Both the position numbers and the translations under genes were made by a program. Shown here piece by piece: positions 31,323 through 39,965 of a DNA stretch of 64,000 bases. This DNA is from Mycolicibacterium peregrinum (lineage in GTDB: Bacteria > Actinomycetota > Actinomycetes > Mycobacteriales > Mycobacteriaceae): positions 62,001-126,000 of the forward strand of contig NZ_LZSY01000172.1 in NCBI RefSeq assembly GCF_001665625.1. Reading direction: 5' to 3'. The notes under the pieces were generated by a model. The model saw nothing but the letters and a program-made list of their open reading frames with translations, did no database searches and was not told the DNA's origin. Each line of letters begins with the position of its first letter. Within the stretch, counting starts at the first letter, position 1.

Positions 31323-32177
31323 CTACTGCGTCCGGGCCACGCTCTGCAGCACAGCCAGATGCTCGTCGACGGTCCGCAGACCGGCTCCCATGGTGTTCAC
31401 GGTGACGTGGGTGGCCCCGGCGTCGGCCCACGCGGCGATGTCGGCCACCACCTTGTCCGGATCGCCGGTCCAGGTCACCCGACCCTCCATGCCGATCCCG
31501 GCGGGATCTCGCCCGGCGGAGATGGCCGCACGCTCAACCCTGGCCCGGGCGTCGTCGAGTTCCAGCCCCGGCCCGACCATCGGGAACCAGCCGTCGCCGA
31601 GTCGCCCGGCCCGCTCCAGGGCGCGAGCGGAGGCAGCGCCGAACCACACCGGGATCGGACGCTGCACCGGCAGCGGCGCCAGACCCGCACCGGTCACCCG
31701 GTGGTGGCGACCTTCGAAGGTCACCGACGATTCGGTCCACAGCCGACGCATCAACTCGACCTGCTCCTCGGACCGCTTGCCACGGTTTCCGAAATCCTCG
31801 CCGAGCGCCTCGTACTCGACCGCATTCCAGCCCAGCCCGACGCCCAGGCGCATCCGCCCACCGCTGAGCAGGTCGACCTCGGCGGCCTGCTTGGCAACCA
31901 GAACGGCCTGGCGCTGCGGCAGGATGATCACCCCGGTGACCAGTTCCAACGAGGTGACTGCGGCCAGGTAGCCGAACATCACCATCGGCTCGTGAAAAGT
32001 GGTGTAGAGGTCATATGGGCCCGACCAGTCCCGGTGAACAGCCGGATCGGCGCCGACCACATGGTCGTAGGCCAGGATGTGGGTGTAGCCCAACTCTTCG
32101 ACACGCTGGCCGTATGCGCGCACCGCTCCCGGATCTCCGCCGAGTTCCGTCTGCGGAAACACCACACCTACGCGCAT
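31323..32177 (-). CDS. LLM-class F420-dependent oxidoreductase
   Basis: A 284-aa luciferase-like TIM-barrel protein of the F420-dependent group common in mycobacteria. The start MRVGVVFPQTELGGD, ILAYDHVVGAD, VLVAKQAAEVDLLSGGRMRLGVGLGW and PIPVWFGAAS are family segments. It probably uses F420 to oxidise or reduce a small molecule. The ATG at 32177 has GGAGGT upstream. The downstream amidase gene is separated by 59 bp that include its own operator, so co-transcription is uncertain. Confidence 0.88.
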   Translation of the reverse strand: MRVGVVFPQTELGGDPGAVRAYGQRVEELGYTHILAYDHVVGADPAVHRDWSGPYDLYTTFHEPMVMFGYLAAVTSLELVTGVIILPQRQAVLVAKQAAEVDLLSGGRMRLGVGLGWNAVEYEALGEDFGNRGKRSEEQVELMRRLWTESSVTFEGRHHRVTGAGLAPLPVQRPIPVWFGAASARALERAGRLGDGWFPMVGPGLELDDARARVERAAISAGRDPAGIGMEGRVTWTGDPDKVVADIAAWADAGATHVTVNTMGAGLRTVDEHLAVLQSVARTQ

Positions 32178-32290
32178 GTCACCTCCAACACCACTCCCCA
32201 ACCCATTCGTACCTGCCACACTCCCACATCGGCAAAGCCTGTTGCCCCGCCGTGAGCAACTACCCGGCACCGACCGGGTCACGAATGAAC

Positions 32291-32335
32291 AAAACCCCGC
32301 GCTTTCCGGGATCGCCGGAATGAGCGCGGGGTTTT
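32291..32335. terminator. Intrinsic terminator downstream of tsf
   Basis: AAAACCCCGCGCT (32291-32303) pairs perfectly with AGCGCGGGGTTTT (32323-32335): a 13-bp GC-rich stem with a T run, 64 bp past the tsf stop on the minus strand. The rest of the 221-bp gap shows no coding signal. Confidence 0.88.
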
Positions 32336-32398
32336 GCGACGGGCGGCGACGGCCGAGCCGTCAATCGGGTGTGATGTGTCGCCCGAGTCTTCTCGGTG

Positions 32399-33226
32399 TT
32401 AGGCCTGACCGACCTCGAACCGCACGAAGCGGGTCACGGTGACACCGGCCTCGTCGAGCAGCGCCTTGACGGTCTTCTTGTTGTCGGACACCGACGGCTG
32501 GTCCAGCAGCACGACGTCCTTGTAGTAGCCCGTGACGCGACCTTCGATGATCTTGGGCAGTGCCTGCTCGGGCTTGCCCTCTTCCTTCGCGGTCTCCTCG
32601 GCGATGCGCCGCTCGTTGGCGACGATGTCGGCGGGGACGTCCTCACGGGTGAGGTACTTGGCCTTGAGCGCGGCGATCTGCAGGGCGACCGCGTGGGCGG
32701 CCTCCTTGCCCTTCTCCGCGTCACCGGCGGTGTACTCGACCAGGACACCAACGGCCGGCGGCAGGTCCGCGGCACGCTTGTGCAGGTAGGTCTCGACCGT
32801 GCCGTCGAAGTAGGCGACCCGACGCAGCTCGAGCTTCTCGCCGATCTTGGCGGACAGGTCGGCGATGGCCTGTTCGACCGTGGTGTCGCCAACCTTGGCG
32901 GCCTTGAGGGCATCCACATCGCCGGCCTTCGCCGCAGCGGCGGCCGCCACGACCTGGTTGGCGAGCTCCTGGAATTCGGCGTTCTTGGCGACGAAGTCGG
33001 TCTCGGAGTTCAGCTCGATGAGCGCGCCGTCCTTGGCCGCGACCAGACCCTCGGCGGTGGCGCGCTCAGCGCGCTTGCCGACGTCCTTGGCGCCCTTGAT
33101 ACGGAGCAACTCGACGGCCTTGTCGAAATCGCCGTCCGATTCGGCCAGCGCGTTCTTGCAGTCCATCATGCCGGAGCCGGTCAGCTCCCGAAGGCGCTTG
33201 ACGTCGGCGGCGGTGTAGTTAGCCAT
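32399..33226 (-). CDS. tsf: Translation elongation factor Ts
   Basis: A 275-aa EF-Ts of normal actinobacterial length. The N-terminal UBA-like domain is ANYTAADVKRLRELTGSGMMDCKNAL, followed by the ELNSETDFVAKN core motif. It exchanges GDP for GTP on EF-Tu. It follows rpsB after 18 bp and is followed by a strong terminator, so rpsB-tsf is a two-gene operon. Confidence 0.98.
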   Translation of the reverse strand: MANYTAADVKRLRELTGSGMMDCKNALAESDGDFDKAVELLRIKGAKDVGKRAERATAEGLVAAKDGALIELNSETDFVAKNAEFQELANQVVAAAAAAKAGDVDALKAAKVGDTTVEQAIADLSAKIGEKLELRRVAYFDGTVETYLHKRAADLPPAVGVLVEYTAGDAEKGKEAAHAVALQIAALKAKYLTREDVPADIVANERRIAEETAKEEGKPEQALPKIIEGRVTGYYKDVVLLDQPSVSDNKKTVKALLDEAGVTVTRFVRFEVGQA

Positions 33227-33244
33227 TTAAGACTTCTCCTGGAA

Positions 33245-34078
33245 TTACGAAGCGTCAGTGGATGTTTCGGGTGCAGCAGCGGCCTCGCCTTCGGCGGTAC
33301 CAGCGGTCGCACCGGCGAGCAGCTCCTGCTCCCACTCGGCGAGCGGCTCAGCAGCACCCTCGGTGTCCTGCTTCTCACCGGCACCCTGGCCGGCGCGAGC
33401 CTGCAGGCCCTCGGCAACCGCGGAGGCGACGACCTTGGTCAGCAGGGCGGCCGAACGGATGGCGTCGTCGTTGCCCGGGATCGGGTAGTTGACCTGATCG
33501 GGGTCGCAGTTGGTGTCCAGGATCGCGATGACCGGGATACCGAGCTTGATGGCCTCGTTGACCGCCAGGTGCTCCTTGTTGGTGTCGACGACCCAGATGG
33601 CCGAGGGCACCTTCTGCATGTCCCGGATACCGCCGAGGCTGCGCTCAAGCTTGTTCTTCTCACGCGTGAGCATGAGGATTTCCTTCTTGGTGCGACCCTC
33701 GAAGCCACCGGTCTGCTCCATGGCCTCGAGCTCCTTGAGGCGCTGCAGGCGCTTGTGCACGGTGGAGAAGTTGGTGAGCATGCCGCCCAGCCAGCGCTGG
33801 TTCACGTAGGGCATGCCGACGCGGGTGGCCTCTTCGGCGATGGACTCCTGCGCCTGCTTCTTGGTGCCGACGAACAGGACGGAGCCGCCGTGGGCCACCG
33901 TCTCCTTGACGAACTCGTAGGCCTTGTCGATGTAGGTCAGCGTCTGCTGCAGATCGATGATGTAGATGCCGTTGCGGTCGGTGAAGATGAACCGCTTCAT
34001 CTTGGGGTTCCAGCGTCGGGTCTGATGCCCGAAGTGAGCGCCGCTGTCCAGCAGCTGCTTCATGGTCACAACAGCCAT
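33245..34078 (-). CDS. rpsB: 30S ribosomal protein S2
   Basis: A 277-aa S2. It starts AVVTMKQLLDSGAHFGHQTRRWNPKM and contains PSAIWVVDTNKEHLAVNEA and the NCDPDQVNYPIPGNDDAIRS signature. The acidic, Ala/Glu-rich C-terminal tail is typical of actinobacteria. AAAGGAATGAG precedes the ATG. Confidence 0.98.
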   Translation of the reverse strand: MAVVTMKQLLDSGAHFGHQTRRWNPKMKRFIFTDRNGIYIIDLQQTLTYIDKAYEFVKETVAHGGSVLFVGTKKQAQESIAEEATRVGMPYVNQRWLGGMLTNFSTVHKRLQRLKELEAMEQTGGFEGRTKKEILMLTREKNKLERSLGGIRDMQKVPSAIWVVDTNKEHLAVNEAIKLGIPVIAILDTNCDPDQVNYPIPGNDDAIRSAALLTKVVASAVAEGLQARAGQGAGEKQDTEGAAEPLAEWEQELLAGATAGTAEGEAAAAPETSTDAS

Positions 34079-34378
34079 GAGCTCATTCCTTTATGTGTCG
34101 GTTGTCGCCAGGCGTCGGGTGATGCCAGGCCCTGGTGCCTGCCCGGACGCCGAACCCGATCCGGGAAATCCCAGGTCAGGACCGTCGGCATCCGTGTACG
34201 ACCCCATCAAGGCGATCAATATGCGCAGACACGCGAAGTCAGCCCGCAAGCGAGCTGCGGGTAGAAGTTTACACGCTGGGCAGGGGTGCTTTTACCACGC
34301 GGCAAACGCGGGCCCATCCATCCACAGCCCCGACTTTGGGGCTTCCGGACCGCCCGGGGTTGACGCTGAACTGAAGCA
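34079..34378 (-). promoter_or_regulatory. rpsB promoter and long 5' leader; divergent region
   Basis: This 300-bp gap has no gene. On the minus strand a TAAACT box at 34271-34266 could be the rpsB -10, giving a leader of about 180 nt. The leader holds short inverted repeats (CAGGC/GCCTG, CCTGGG/CCCGGG) that could fold into an S2-binding regulatory structure. The M23 gene starts at the other end. Confidence 0.45.
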
Positions 34379-34876
34379 GTGAGGTTTGCCGTGACGGCGC
34401 TGCTGCTCAGTATGACGTGGATCTGGCCGGCGGCCGCCCACGCCGAGACCCCCCGACTGCAGTGGCCGGTGTCCCCCCGACCGACGGTGACCAGGGGTTT
34501 CGACGCCCCCTCCCCCAACTGGAACCGCGGCCACCGCGGCGTCGACCTCGCGTCCGCGCCGGATCAACCGGTCTATGCCGCCGGCCCGGGAACTGTGGTG
34601 TTCGCCGGTGTGCTGGCCGGGCGGCCGGTGGTCTCGCTCGCCCATCCGGGTGGGCTGCGCACCAGCTACGAGCCGGTACAGGCCACGGTCCAGCCCGGAC
34701 AGACCGTCACCGCCGGCCAGCTGCTCGGCACACTGCTGGCCGGTCACCCCGGTTGTGCGGCGACCGCCTGCCTGCACTGGGGCGCGATGTGGGGCGCCGC
34801 TGCCAGGGCGGACTACGTCAACCCGTTGGGGCTGCTCGCCGAGACCCCGATCCGGCTCAAGCCGGTGGGTGGGTGA
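34379..34876 (+). CDS. Secreted M23-family peptidase (Rv2891-like)
   Basis: A 165-aa exported protein. Residues 1-21 are a signal peptide ending AHA. The rest is an M23 LytM/lysostaphin-type domain: HRGVDLAS supplies the first zinc ligands and CLHWGAMW the HxG/H motif near the C-terminus. A Cys pair, GCAATAC, lies just before it. It may cleave peptidoglycan cross-links or act as an inactive regulator, since the domain is small. The start is GTG at 34379. Its place beside rpsB, in the opposite orientation, matches Rv2891 in M. tuberculosis. Confidence 0.87.
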   Translation: MRFAVTALLLSMTWIWPAAAHAETPRLQWPVSPRPTVTRGFDAPSPNWNRGHRGVDLASAPDQPVYAAGPGTVVFAGVLAGRPVVSLAHPGGLRTSYEPVQATVQPGQTVTAGQLLGTLLAGHPGCAATACLHWGAMWGAAARADYVNPLGLLAETPIRLKPVGG

Positions 34877-34950
34877 CCCCCCTGCATCGCGACCGTGCGT
34901 GTCTGCCGACCGCCACGCCGCCAAACATCAGCAGTTCGCGCACACTCACT

Positions 34951-34973
34951 CCGCACCGAGTGCGGCCTAGGGT
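34951..34973 (+). promoter_or_regulatory. Leaderless promoter with overlapping inverted repeat
   Basis: TAGGGT (34968-34973) lies exactly 7 nt before the ATG at 34980, a leaderless layout. CCGCAC (34951-34956) and GTGCGG (34960-34965) form an inverted repeat just upstream, suitable for a repressor. Confidence 0.5.
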
Positions 34974-34979
34974 CGAAAT

Positions 34980-35945
34980 ATGACCGTCGCGTCGCATTTC
35001 CACAGCACCCGGCCGATGCGATTCGGTCTGCACACCGCACTCCCCCGCGGTGCCGATTTCGCCGAGTTCGCGCGCACCGTCGAACGATCCGGGTTCGACG
35101 TCATGACGATCCCCGACCACCTCGCACCGACACTGGCACCGTTCAGCGGGGCGGCCACCGCCTGTGCCGTCACCTCACGCCTGCGCACCGGCACACTCGT
35201 GCTCAACAACGATCTGCGTCATCCGGTCGACACCGCACGGGAAACCGTAAGCGTGGCAGCGCTGTCGGGTGGACGGTTCGAGTTGGGCCTGGGTGCGGGC
35301 CATATGAAGGCCGAATATGACGCGGCCGGACTGAAATTCGACAACGGGGCCACCAGGGTGGACCGGTTGATCGAATCGGTCGACGTGATCCGCCCACTCC
35401 TGGCCGGTGAGCCCGTGGACGCGGACGGCGCGCACTACTGCGTGCGGGCGGACGCCGGCTCGCTGGTCGCACCGGCAGGAGTCGACGTGCCGCTGCTCAT
35501 CGGTGGGAACGGCACGCGCGTGCTGCAGCTCGCCGGTCGGGTCGCCGATATCGCCGGGCTGGCGGGTTTCAGTCACAACCATGACGCCACGGAGGTCCGG
35601 CTGACTCACTTCGACGCGAAGGGCCTGCTGGACCGGATCGCTGTTGTGCACGATGCCGCCGGCGACCGGTTCGAAGCCATCGAGCTCAACGGGTTGCTGC
35701 AGTTCGTGGTCCACACCGACGACCCCGCGGCCGCGGCAGCCGAGGTGGCCGGGCCGTTGGGCGCCTCGGCGGAACTGCTGTTGGAATCGCCGTTTGCATT
35801 GTTCGGCAGCTACGAGCAGATGGCCGAGTCTCTGGCCGAGCGGCAGCGTCGGTTCGGGATCAGCTACTGGACGGCGATCGACGCATGGACGGGCCGCGAG
35901 TCGGCGCTTCCGCACCTGGCCGAAGTCATCAAGCTGCTGCGCTAA
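34980..35945 (+). CDS. LLM-class F420-dependent oxidoreductase (Rv2893-like)
   Basis: A 321-aa luciferase-like TIM-barrel enzyme. Family segments are MRFGLHTALPRGADFAEFARTVERSGFDVMTIPDHL, SGGRFELGLGAGHMKAEYDAAG and VPLLIGGNGTRVLQLAGR. It likely uses coenzyme F420 and acts in the cytoplasm on an unknown substrate. It sits between the M23 gene and xerC as Rv2893 does in M. tuberculosis. The stop overlaps that of the convergent alpha/beta hydrolase by 4 bp. Confidence 0.88.
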   Translation: MTVASHFHSTRPMRFGLHTALPRGADFAEFARTVERSGFDVMTIPDHLAPTLAPFSGAATACAVTSRLRTGTLVLNNDLRHPVDTARETVSVAALSGGRFELGLGAGHMKAEYDAAGLKFDNGATRVDRLIESVDVIRPLLAGEPVDADGAHYCVRADAGSLVAPAGVDVPLLIGGNGTRVLQLAGRVADIAGLAGFSHNHDATEVRLTHFDAKGLLDRIAVVHDAAGDRFEAIELNGLLQFVVHTDDPAAAAAEVAGPLGASAELLLESPFALFGSYEQMAESLAERQRRFGISYWTAIDAWTGRESALPHLAEVIKLLR

Positions 35946-36841
35946 CGGCCGACGACGCCCCCCAGAAACCCGGCCATCGCCTCGAGCACAGCGTCCGGAC
36001 GATCGCGCTGCACCCAATGTCCGGCTCCCGCAATGATTTTGAGCTCCGCATCCGGGATCAGCTCCGCAGCCGCCCGGGCCCGCGCAACCGGCACGCCCGG
36101 ATCACGGTCACCGTGGACGATCAGCGCCGGGCGGGGAAACGATGACAACCGTCCGCTGTAGTCCGTGCGCAGCCGGTTCCACCGGACCTGATCGCGCTGC
36201 CACTGCTCGAACGCCGAGAATCCCTCCGGTTGGCCCGCGGCAGCCATGACCTCGTCCATCAACGCATCGGTGACCTGCGCGGGGTCGGTGATCAGGGCCT
36301 GCATGCTGCGCACCATCGCTCGGCGGTTGGTGCCCACCCACCGCGTCACCGCTCCGAGCAGACCGGTACGCAGCGTCACCCACGTGACCAGTTGCCGCAC
36401 ACCGGACATCGGCCCGTCCGAGAGGCGCGGCATCAGGCCGTAACTGCCCAGCAGCATCGCACCCGTCACCCGCTGCGGCCGGTCCAGGACATGGCCGATG
36501 GTCATGCCCCCACCGAGTGACAGCCCGCCGATCGCGTAGCGCTGCAGGTCGAGTCCGTCGACGAACTCCCCCACGTAGCCGACCAAACGGTCCTGTGTCA
36601 CGGGCAACCGCGCCGGCGGACTGCAGCCATAGCCGGGATGGTCGGGCGCGATCACGCGGTAGCCTGCCTCGGCCAACCGGGGGCCGATACCGCCCCAGGA
36701 CAACGACGCGCTGTCCACGCCTCCACCGTGCAGCAACACGACGGTCGGCGCCGTGTGGTCGGTGGCCCAGCTGAGATAGGACACCGGCCCGCAGGGCAGA
36801 TCGACGGTGGTTCGGGTCGGCTCGACAGTCAACTCCGGCAC
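35942..36841 (-). CDS. Alpha/beta hydrolase
   Basis: A 299-aa alpha/beta-hydrolase-fold enzyme. The oxyanion motif is LLHGGG, the nucleophile Ser is in GGLSLGGG, the acid is probably in HGDRDPG and the His is in GAGHWVQ. It hydrolyses an ester, lactone or similar bond. The GTG at 36841 is chosen because GAGGAG precedes it and sequence further upstream belongs to xerC in another frame. It lies 10 bp downstream of xerC and is probably co-transcribed, although the functions seem unrelated. Confidence 0.88.
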   Translation of the reverse strand: MPELTVEPTRTTVDLPCGPVSYLSWATDHTAPTVVLLHGGGVDSASLSWGGIGPRLAEAGYRVIAPDHPGYGCSPPARLPVTQDRLVGYVGEFVDGLDLQRYAIGGLSLGGGMTIGHVLDRPQRVTGAMLLGSYGLMPRLSDGPMSGVRQLVTWVTLRTGLLGAVTRWVGTNRRAMVRSMQALITDPAQVTDALMDEVMAAAGQPEGFSAFEQWQRDQVRWNRLRTDYSGRLSSFPRPALIVHGDRDPGVPVARARAAAELIPDAELKIIAGAGHWVQRDRPDAVLEAMAGFLGGVVGR

Positions 36842-36851
36842 GATCTCCTCT

Positions 36852-37751
36852 TCAGGCTCGTGGGTGCGCCTGGTCGTGCACCGCGCGCAACCGTTCCACT
36901 GTGACGTGTGTGTAGAGCTGGGTGGTGGCCAGCGAACTGTGTCCCAACAACTCCTGTACGACGCGCAGGTCGGCACCGCCTTCCAGCAGGTGGGTGGCCG
37001 CGCTGTGGCGTAGTCCGTGGGGGCCGATGGCGGGGGCACCGTCGACCGCAGAGACGGTCTGGTGCACCACGGTTCGGGCCTGACGGGGGTCGAGGCGCTT
37101 GCCGCGCGCCCCGAGCAGGAGCGCGGGGCCGGAATCGGCAGTGACCAGCTCGGGCCGCCCGTCGGTGAGCCAGGAGGTCAACGCGACCAGTGCCGGTACC
37201 CCGAACGGGACCGTGCGCTGCTTGTTGCCCTTACCCAACACCCGCAGCACCCGGCGCGGGGTATCGATGTCATCGACGTCCAGACCGCAGAGTTCGCTGA
37301 CCCGAATACCGGTGGCGTACAGCAGCTCGACGATCAACCTGTCCCGCAGTGCGAGCGGGTCACCTTCCTGCACAGCTGAATTCATCGCTTCCATGGCGTC
37401 CACTGCCTGGTCGCGGCGCAGCACCGCAGGCAGCGTGCGGTGAGCCTTGGGCACCTGCAACCGCGCGGCGGGGTCATTCGGCAACAGTCCCAGCCGTGTC
37501 GCCCAGGTGGAGAAGGTCTTGACCGAGGAGGTTCGGCGCGCCAACGTGGTCCGCGCCGTTCCGGCTGCAGCCTGGGCGGCCAACCACGAGCGCAACCTCG
37601 GCAGGGTCAGAGTCTCCAGTCCGCCGCCGGTGAAATCGAACAGCGCAGTCAGGTCACCCCGGTAGGCGCGGCGGGTGTGTGCAGACCTGCCACGTTCCAG
37701 CTCGAGATACTGGTCGAACTCGTCCAGTATCGCGTCGGTCCCGGTGCTCAC
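36852..37751 (-). CDS. xerC: Tyrosine recombinase XerC
   Basis: A 299-aa tyrosine recombinase that, with XerD, resolves chromosome dimers at dif. The N-terminal SAM-like domain covers residues 1-90. The catalytic residues are visible in order: Arg in ATGIRVSEL, Lys in GKGNKQR, HxxR in HGLRHSAATHLL, His in LGHSS and Tyr in YTHV. It has no adjacent integrase-like cargo, and its position between the LLM gene and dprA region matches Rv2894c. Confidence 0.95.
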   Translation of the reverse strand: MSTGTDAILDEFDQYLELERGRSAHTRRAYRGDLTALFDFTGGGLETLTLPRLRSWLAAQAAAGTARTTLARRTSSVKTFSTWATRLGLLPNDPAARLQVPKAHRTLPAVLRRDQAVDAMEAMNSAVQEGDPLALRDRLIVELLYATGIRVSELCGLDVDDIDTPRRVLRVLGKGNKQRTVPFGVPALVALTSWLTDGRPELVTADSGPALLLGARGKRLDPRQARTVVHQTVSAVDGAPAIGPHGLRHSAATHLLEGGADLRVVQELLGHSSLATTQLYTHVTVERLRAVHDQAHPRA

Positions 37752-37781
37752 CCCACCACCGTGTCAGACCGTTCCGACCGT

Positions 37782-37799
37782 CGCAGGCAACCGCCTGCG
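37782..37799. terminator. Hairpin between lactate monooxygenase gene and xerC
   Basis: CGCAGGC-AACC-GCCTGCG is a perfect 7-bp stem with a 4-nt loop, 37 bp past the upstream gene's stop on the minus strand. No T run follows. It may separate the two transcription units. Confidence 0.55.
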
Positions 37800-37835
37800 C
37801 GTGTCGCGGCGTTCAGTTGGTTGCCGCGAGCCGGG

Positions 37836-38996
37836 TCAGTCCACCCGTCGCAGGGCGTCCGGCGTGAGGTCGGCCAGCGTCGGATAACCGTCGACGCCCA
37901 TGATCAGGTCGGCCTCGGCGAGCAGCGACCGCAGCACATGGACGATGCCGTCAGTGCCGCCCAAGGCCAGCCCGTAGGCATACGGACGGCCCACACCGAC
38001 CGCGGTGGCGCCCAGCGCAAGCGCCTTGACGATGTCGGCGCCGTTGCGGATTCCCGAGTCGAACAGCACCGGCAGCCCGTCGGCGGCCTCGACCACACCG
38101 GGCAGGCAGTCGATCGCCGGCAGGCCACCATTGGCTTGGCGCCCACCATGATTCGAACAGTAGATACCGTCGACGCCACCGTCCTTGGCCCGCCGGACGT
38201 CGTCGGGGTGACAGATGCCCTTCAGGATCAGCGGCAGCTTGGTCAGCGACCGCAGCCACGGCAGGTCATCCCAGGTCAGCGGATTGCCGAAGAGGCTGAC
38301 CCAGCGCAGCACCGTCGCTTGGGGATTCTCCTCGGGCGGCTGCTGCAGGCCGGCACGGAACACCGGGTCACTGGTGTAGTTGGCCAGACATTTGCCGCGT
38401 AACTGCGGGAAGTTCGAGGTGGACAGGTCGCGGGGGCGCCAGCCGGGCACCCAGGTGTCGAGTGTGACGACGATGCCCTTGTACCCGGCCTTCTCGGCAC
38501 GCTGCACCAGACTGGCGGCCAGGTCCTTGTCGGTCGGTGTGTACAGCTGGAAAAAGCCTGGGGTGTCGCCGAATTCGGCGGCGACGTCTTCGAGTGGATC
38601 CTCGGTGAGGGTGGACACCATCAGCGGCACCCCGGTCCGCGCCGCGGCGCGGGCACCGGCCAGGTCGCCGTGACCGTCCTGCCCGCAGATGCCCAGCACC
38701 CCGATCGGCGCCATGAACAACGGGGACGGCAGTTTGAGCCCGAACACCTCGACGGACAGATCGCGCTCCCGGTGCGCGTTGAACATCCGGGGCATCAACC
38801 CCCACCTGTCGAAGGCGGTGCGGTTGACCTGCTGAGTGCGCTCGTCACCGGCACCACCGGCCACATACGACCAGATCGAGGCCGGCATGGCCGCCTGGGC
38901 CTTGGCCTCAAGTCCTGCGTAGTCCATCGGCATGGTCGGCAGTACGCCGGACAGCCCCTGGAGGTAGATCTCGAGTTGGTAATCGCCGAATGCCAT
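37836..38996 (-). CDS. Lactate 2-monooxygenase-like FMN enzyme
   Basis: A 386-aa FMN hydroxy-acid-oxidase-family protein. Segments SYVAGGAGDERTQ, RDLSVEVFGL, VVTLDTWVPGWRPRDLSTSNFP and GVDGIYCSNHGGRQANGGLPAIDCLP closely follow the lactate 2-monooxygenase described from M. smegmatis, which converts L-lactate to acetate, CO2 and water. The catalytic His is in SNHGGRQ. The ATG at 38996 starts MAFGDYQLEIYLQGL, aligned with that enzyme's N-terminus. It lies 23 bp downstream of the siderophore-interacting gene. Confidence 0.88.
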   Translation of the reverse strand: MAFGDYQLEIYLQGLSGVLPTMPMDYAGLEAKAQAAMPASIWSYVAGGAGDERTQQVNRTAFDRWGLMPRMFNAHRERDLSVEVFGLKLPSPLFMAPIGVLGICGQDGHGDLAGARAAARTGVPLMVSTLTEDPLEDVAAEFGDTPGFFQLYTPTDKDLAASLVQRAEKAGYKGIVVTLDTWVPGWRPRDLSTSNFPQLRGKCLANYTSDPVFRAGLQQPPEENPQATVLRWVSLFGNPLTWDDLPWLRSLTKLPLILKGICHPDDVRRAKDGGVDGIYCSNHGGRQANGGLPAIDCLPGVVEAADGLPVLFDSGIRNGADIVKALALGATAVGVGRPYAYGLALGGTDGIVHVLRSLLAEADLIMGVDGYPTLADLTPDALRRVD

Positions 38997-39019
38997 GACG
39001 GCTACCTTGCCATCTGGCG

Positions 39020-39883
39020 TCAGCCCGCGGTGTCGGCCTCCGCTTTTGCCAGCTCGGCCTTCCATTGCCGGAACGTCTCCTCGGTGCGTCCACGACGCCA
39101 GTAGCCCGAGATCGAGGCGGCCCACTTCGCCGGGACGCCGCGCTCCTTGCGAATGTACGGGCGCAGATTGTGCATGACGGCCTGGGCCTCGCCGTGGATG
39201 AACACCTGGACCTGGCCTGGCAGCCAGGCCGCCTCTTTGACCGCGGCAATCAGTGGTGCGTTGTCTCCGGCGTGGTCGTCGCCGACCAGGTCGGCGCGCC
39301 CACCCCGGTGGATCCATGTGACCTCGACACCATCGGGAGCGGTGAGCGCGATTTCATCCCCCTGGCCGGCCACCTCGATGAAGACCTTGCCGATCGCGTT
39401 GTCGGGCAAGGCTTCCAGTGCTGCACTGATGGCGGGCAGCGCGGCTTCGTCACCAGCCAGCAGATGCCAATCAGCGGCCGGGTCGGGGGTGTAGGCCCCG
39501 CTCGGCCCCATCAGGTAAGCGGGCTGACCGGGTTGGACCGCCGCAGCCCACGGTGCGGCTACGCCCTGCTCACCGTGCACGACGAAGTCGATGGTGATCT
39601 CGCCACGCTCGGCGTCGACGTTGCGCACGGTGTAGGTGCGCACCGTCGGTCGCTGCTCGGCGGGCAATTCCTGAAAGCTGTCCAGTGTCAAAGGCTTCGG
39701 CAGCGCCGCGACATCGACACCGTCAGGGACGATGGCGATTTTGACGTAGGCATCACTGAACTCGTTGGGCGAGAACGTGTCGAAGCCATTTTCACCGTTG
39801 CCGCCCAGCACCAGCCTGACCATGTGGTCGGTCAGTTGCTCGCGGCGCACCACTTCAAAAGTGTGCACGGGACGTCCTGCCAT
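39020..39883 (-). CDS. viuB: Siderophore-interacting FAD protein (ViuB-like)
   Basis: A 287-aa member of the SIP/ViuB family of flavin-dependent ferric-siderophore reductases. RTYTVR is the FAD-binding motif, the NAD(P)-binding C-terminal part includes WHLLAGDEAALPAISAALE, and HGEAQAVMHNLRPYI is near the end. It releases iron from siderophores in the cytoplasm by reduction. Its place between dprA and xerC matches Rv2895c. A clear IdeR box was not found upstream. Confidence 0.9.
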   Translation of the reverse strand: MAGRPVHTFEVVRREQLTDHMVRLVLGGNGENGFDTFSPNEFSDAYVKIAIVPDGVDVAALPKPLTLDSFQELPAEQRPTVRTYTVRNVDAERGEITIDFVVHGEQGVAAPWAAAVQPGQPAYLMGPSGAYTPDPAADWHLLAGDEAALPAISAALEALPDNAIGKVFIEVAGQGDEIALTAPDGVEVTWIHRGGRADLVGDDHAGDNAPLIAAVKEAAWLPGQVQVFIHGEAQAVMHNLRPYIRKERGVPAKWAASISGYWRRGRTEETFRQWKAELAKAEADTAG

Positions 39884-39965
39884 ACCGCCTCCAAAACTCG
39901 CTCGGCCGGATCTCTTTATTAGCCGACCTCATCGACTATACGGAGACAGGCCCCGCGCATGGGGT

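Noticed and set aside
34379..34876. M23 gene as a phage endolysin
   Set aside because: It has a signal peptide and the position of the mycobacterial Rv2891 gene.
36852..37751. Phage or integrative-element integrase
   Set aside because: Its sequence and neighbours match chromosomal xerC, with no attachment repeats or phage genes nearby.
39917..39932. TTATTAGCCGACCTCA upstream of the siderophore-interacting gene as an IdeR box
   Set aside because: It resembles the consensus only with a one-base gap and lacks dyad symmetry.
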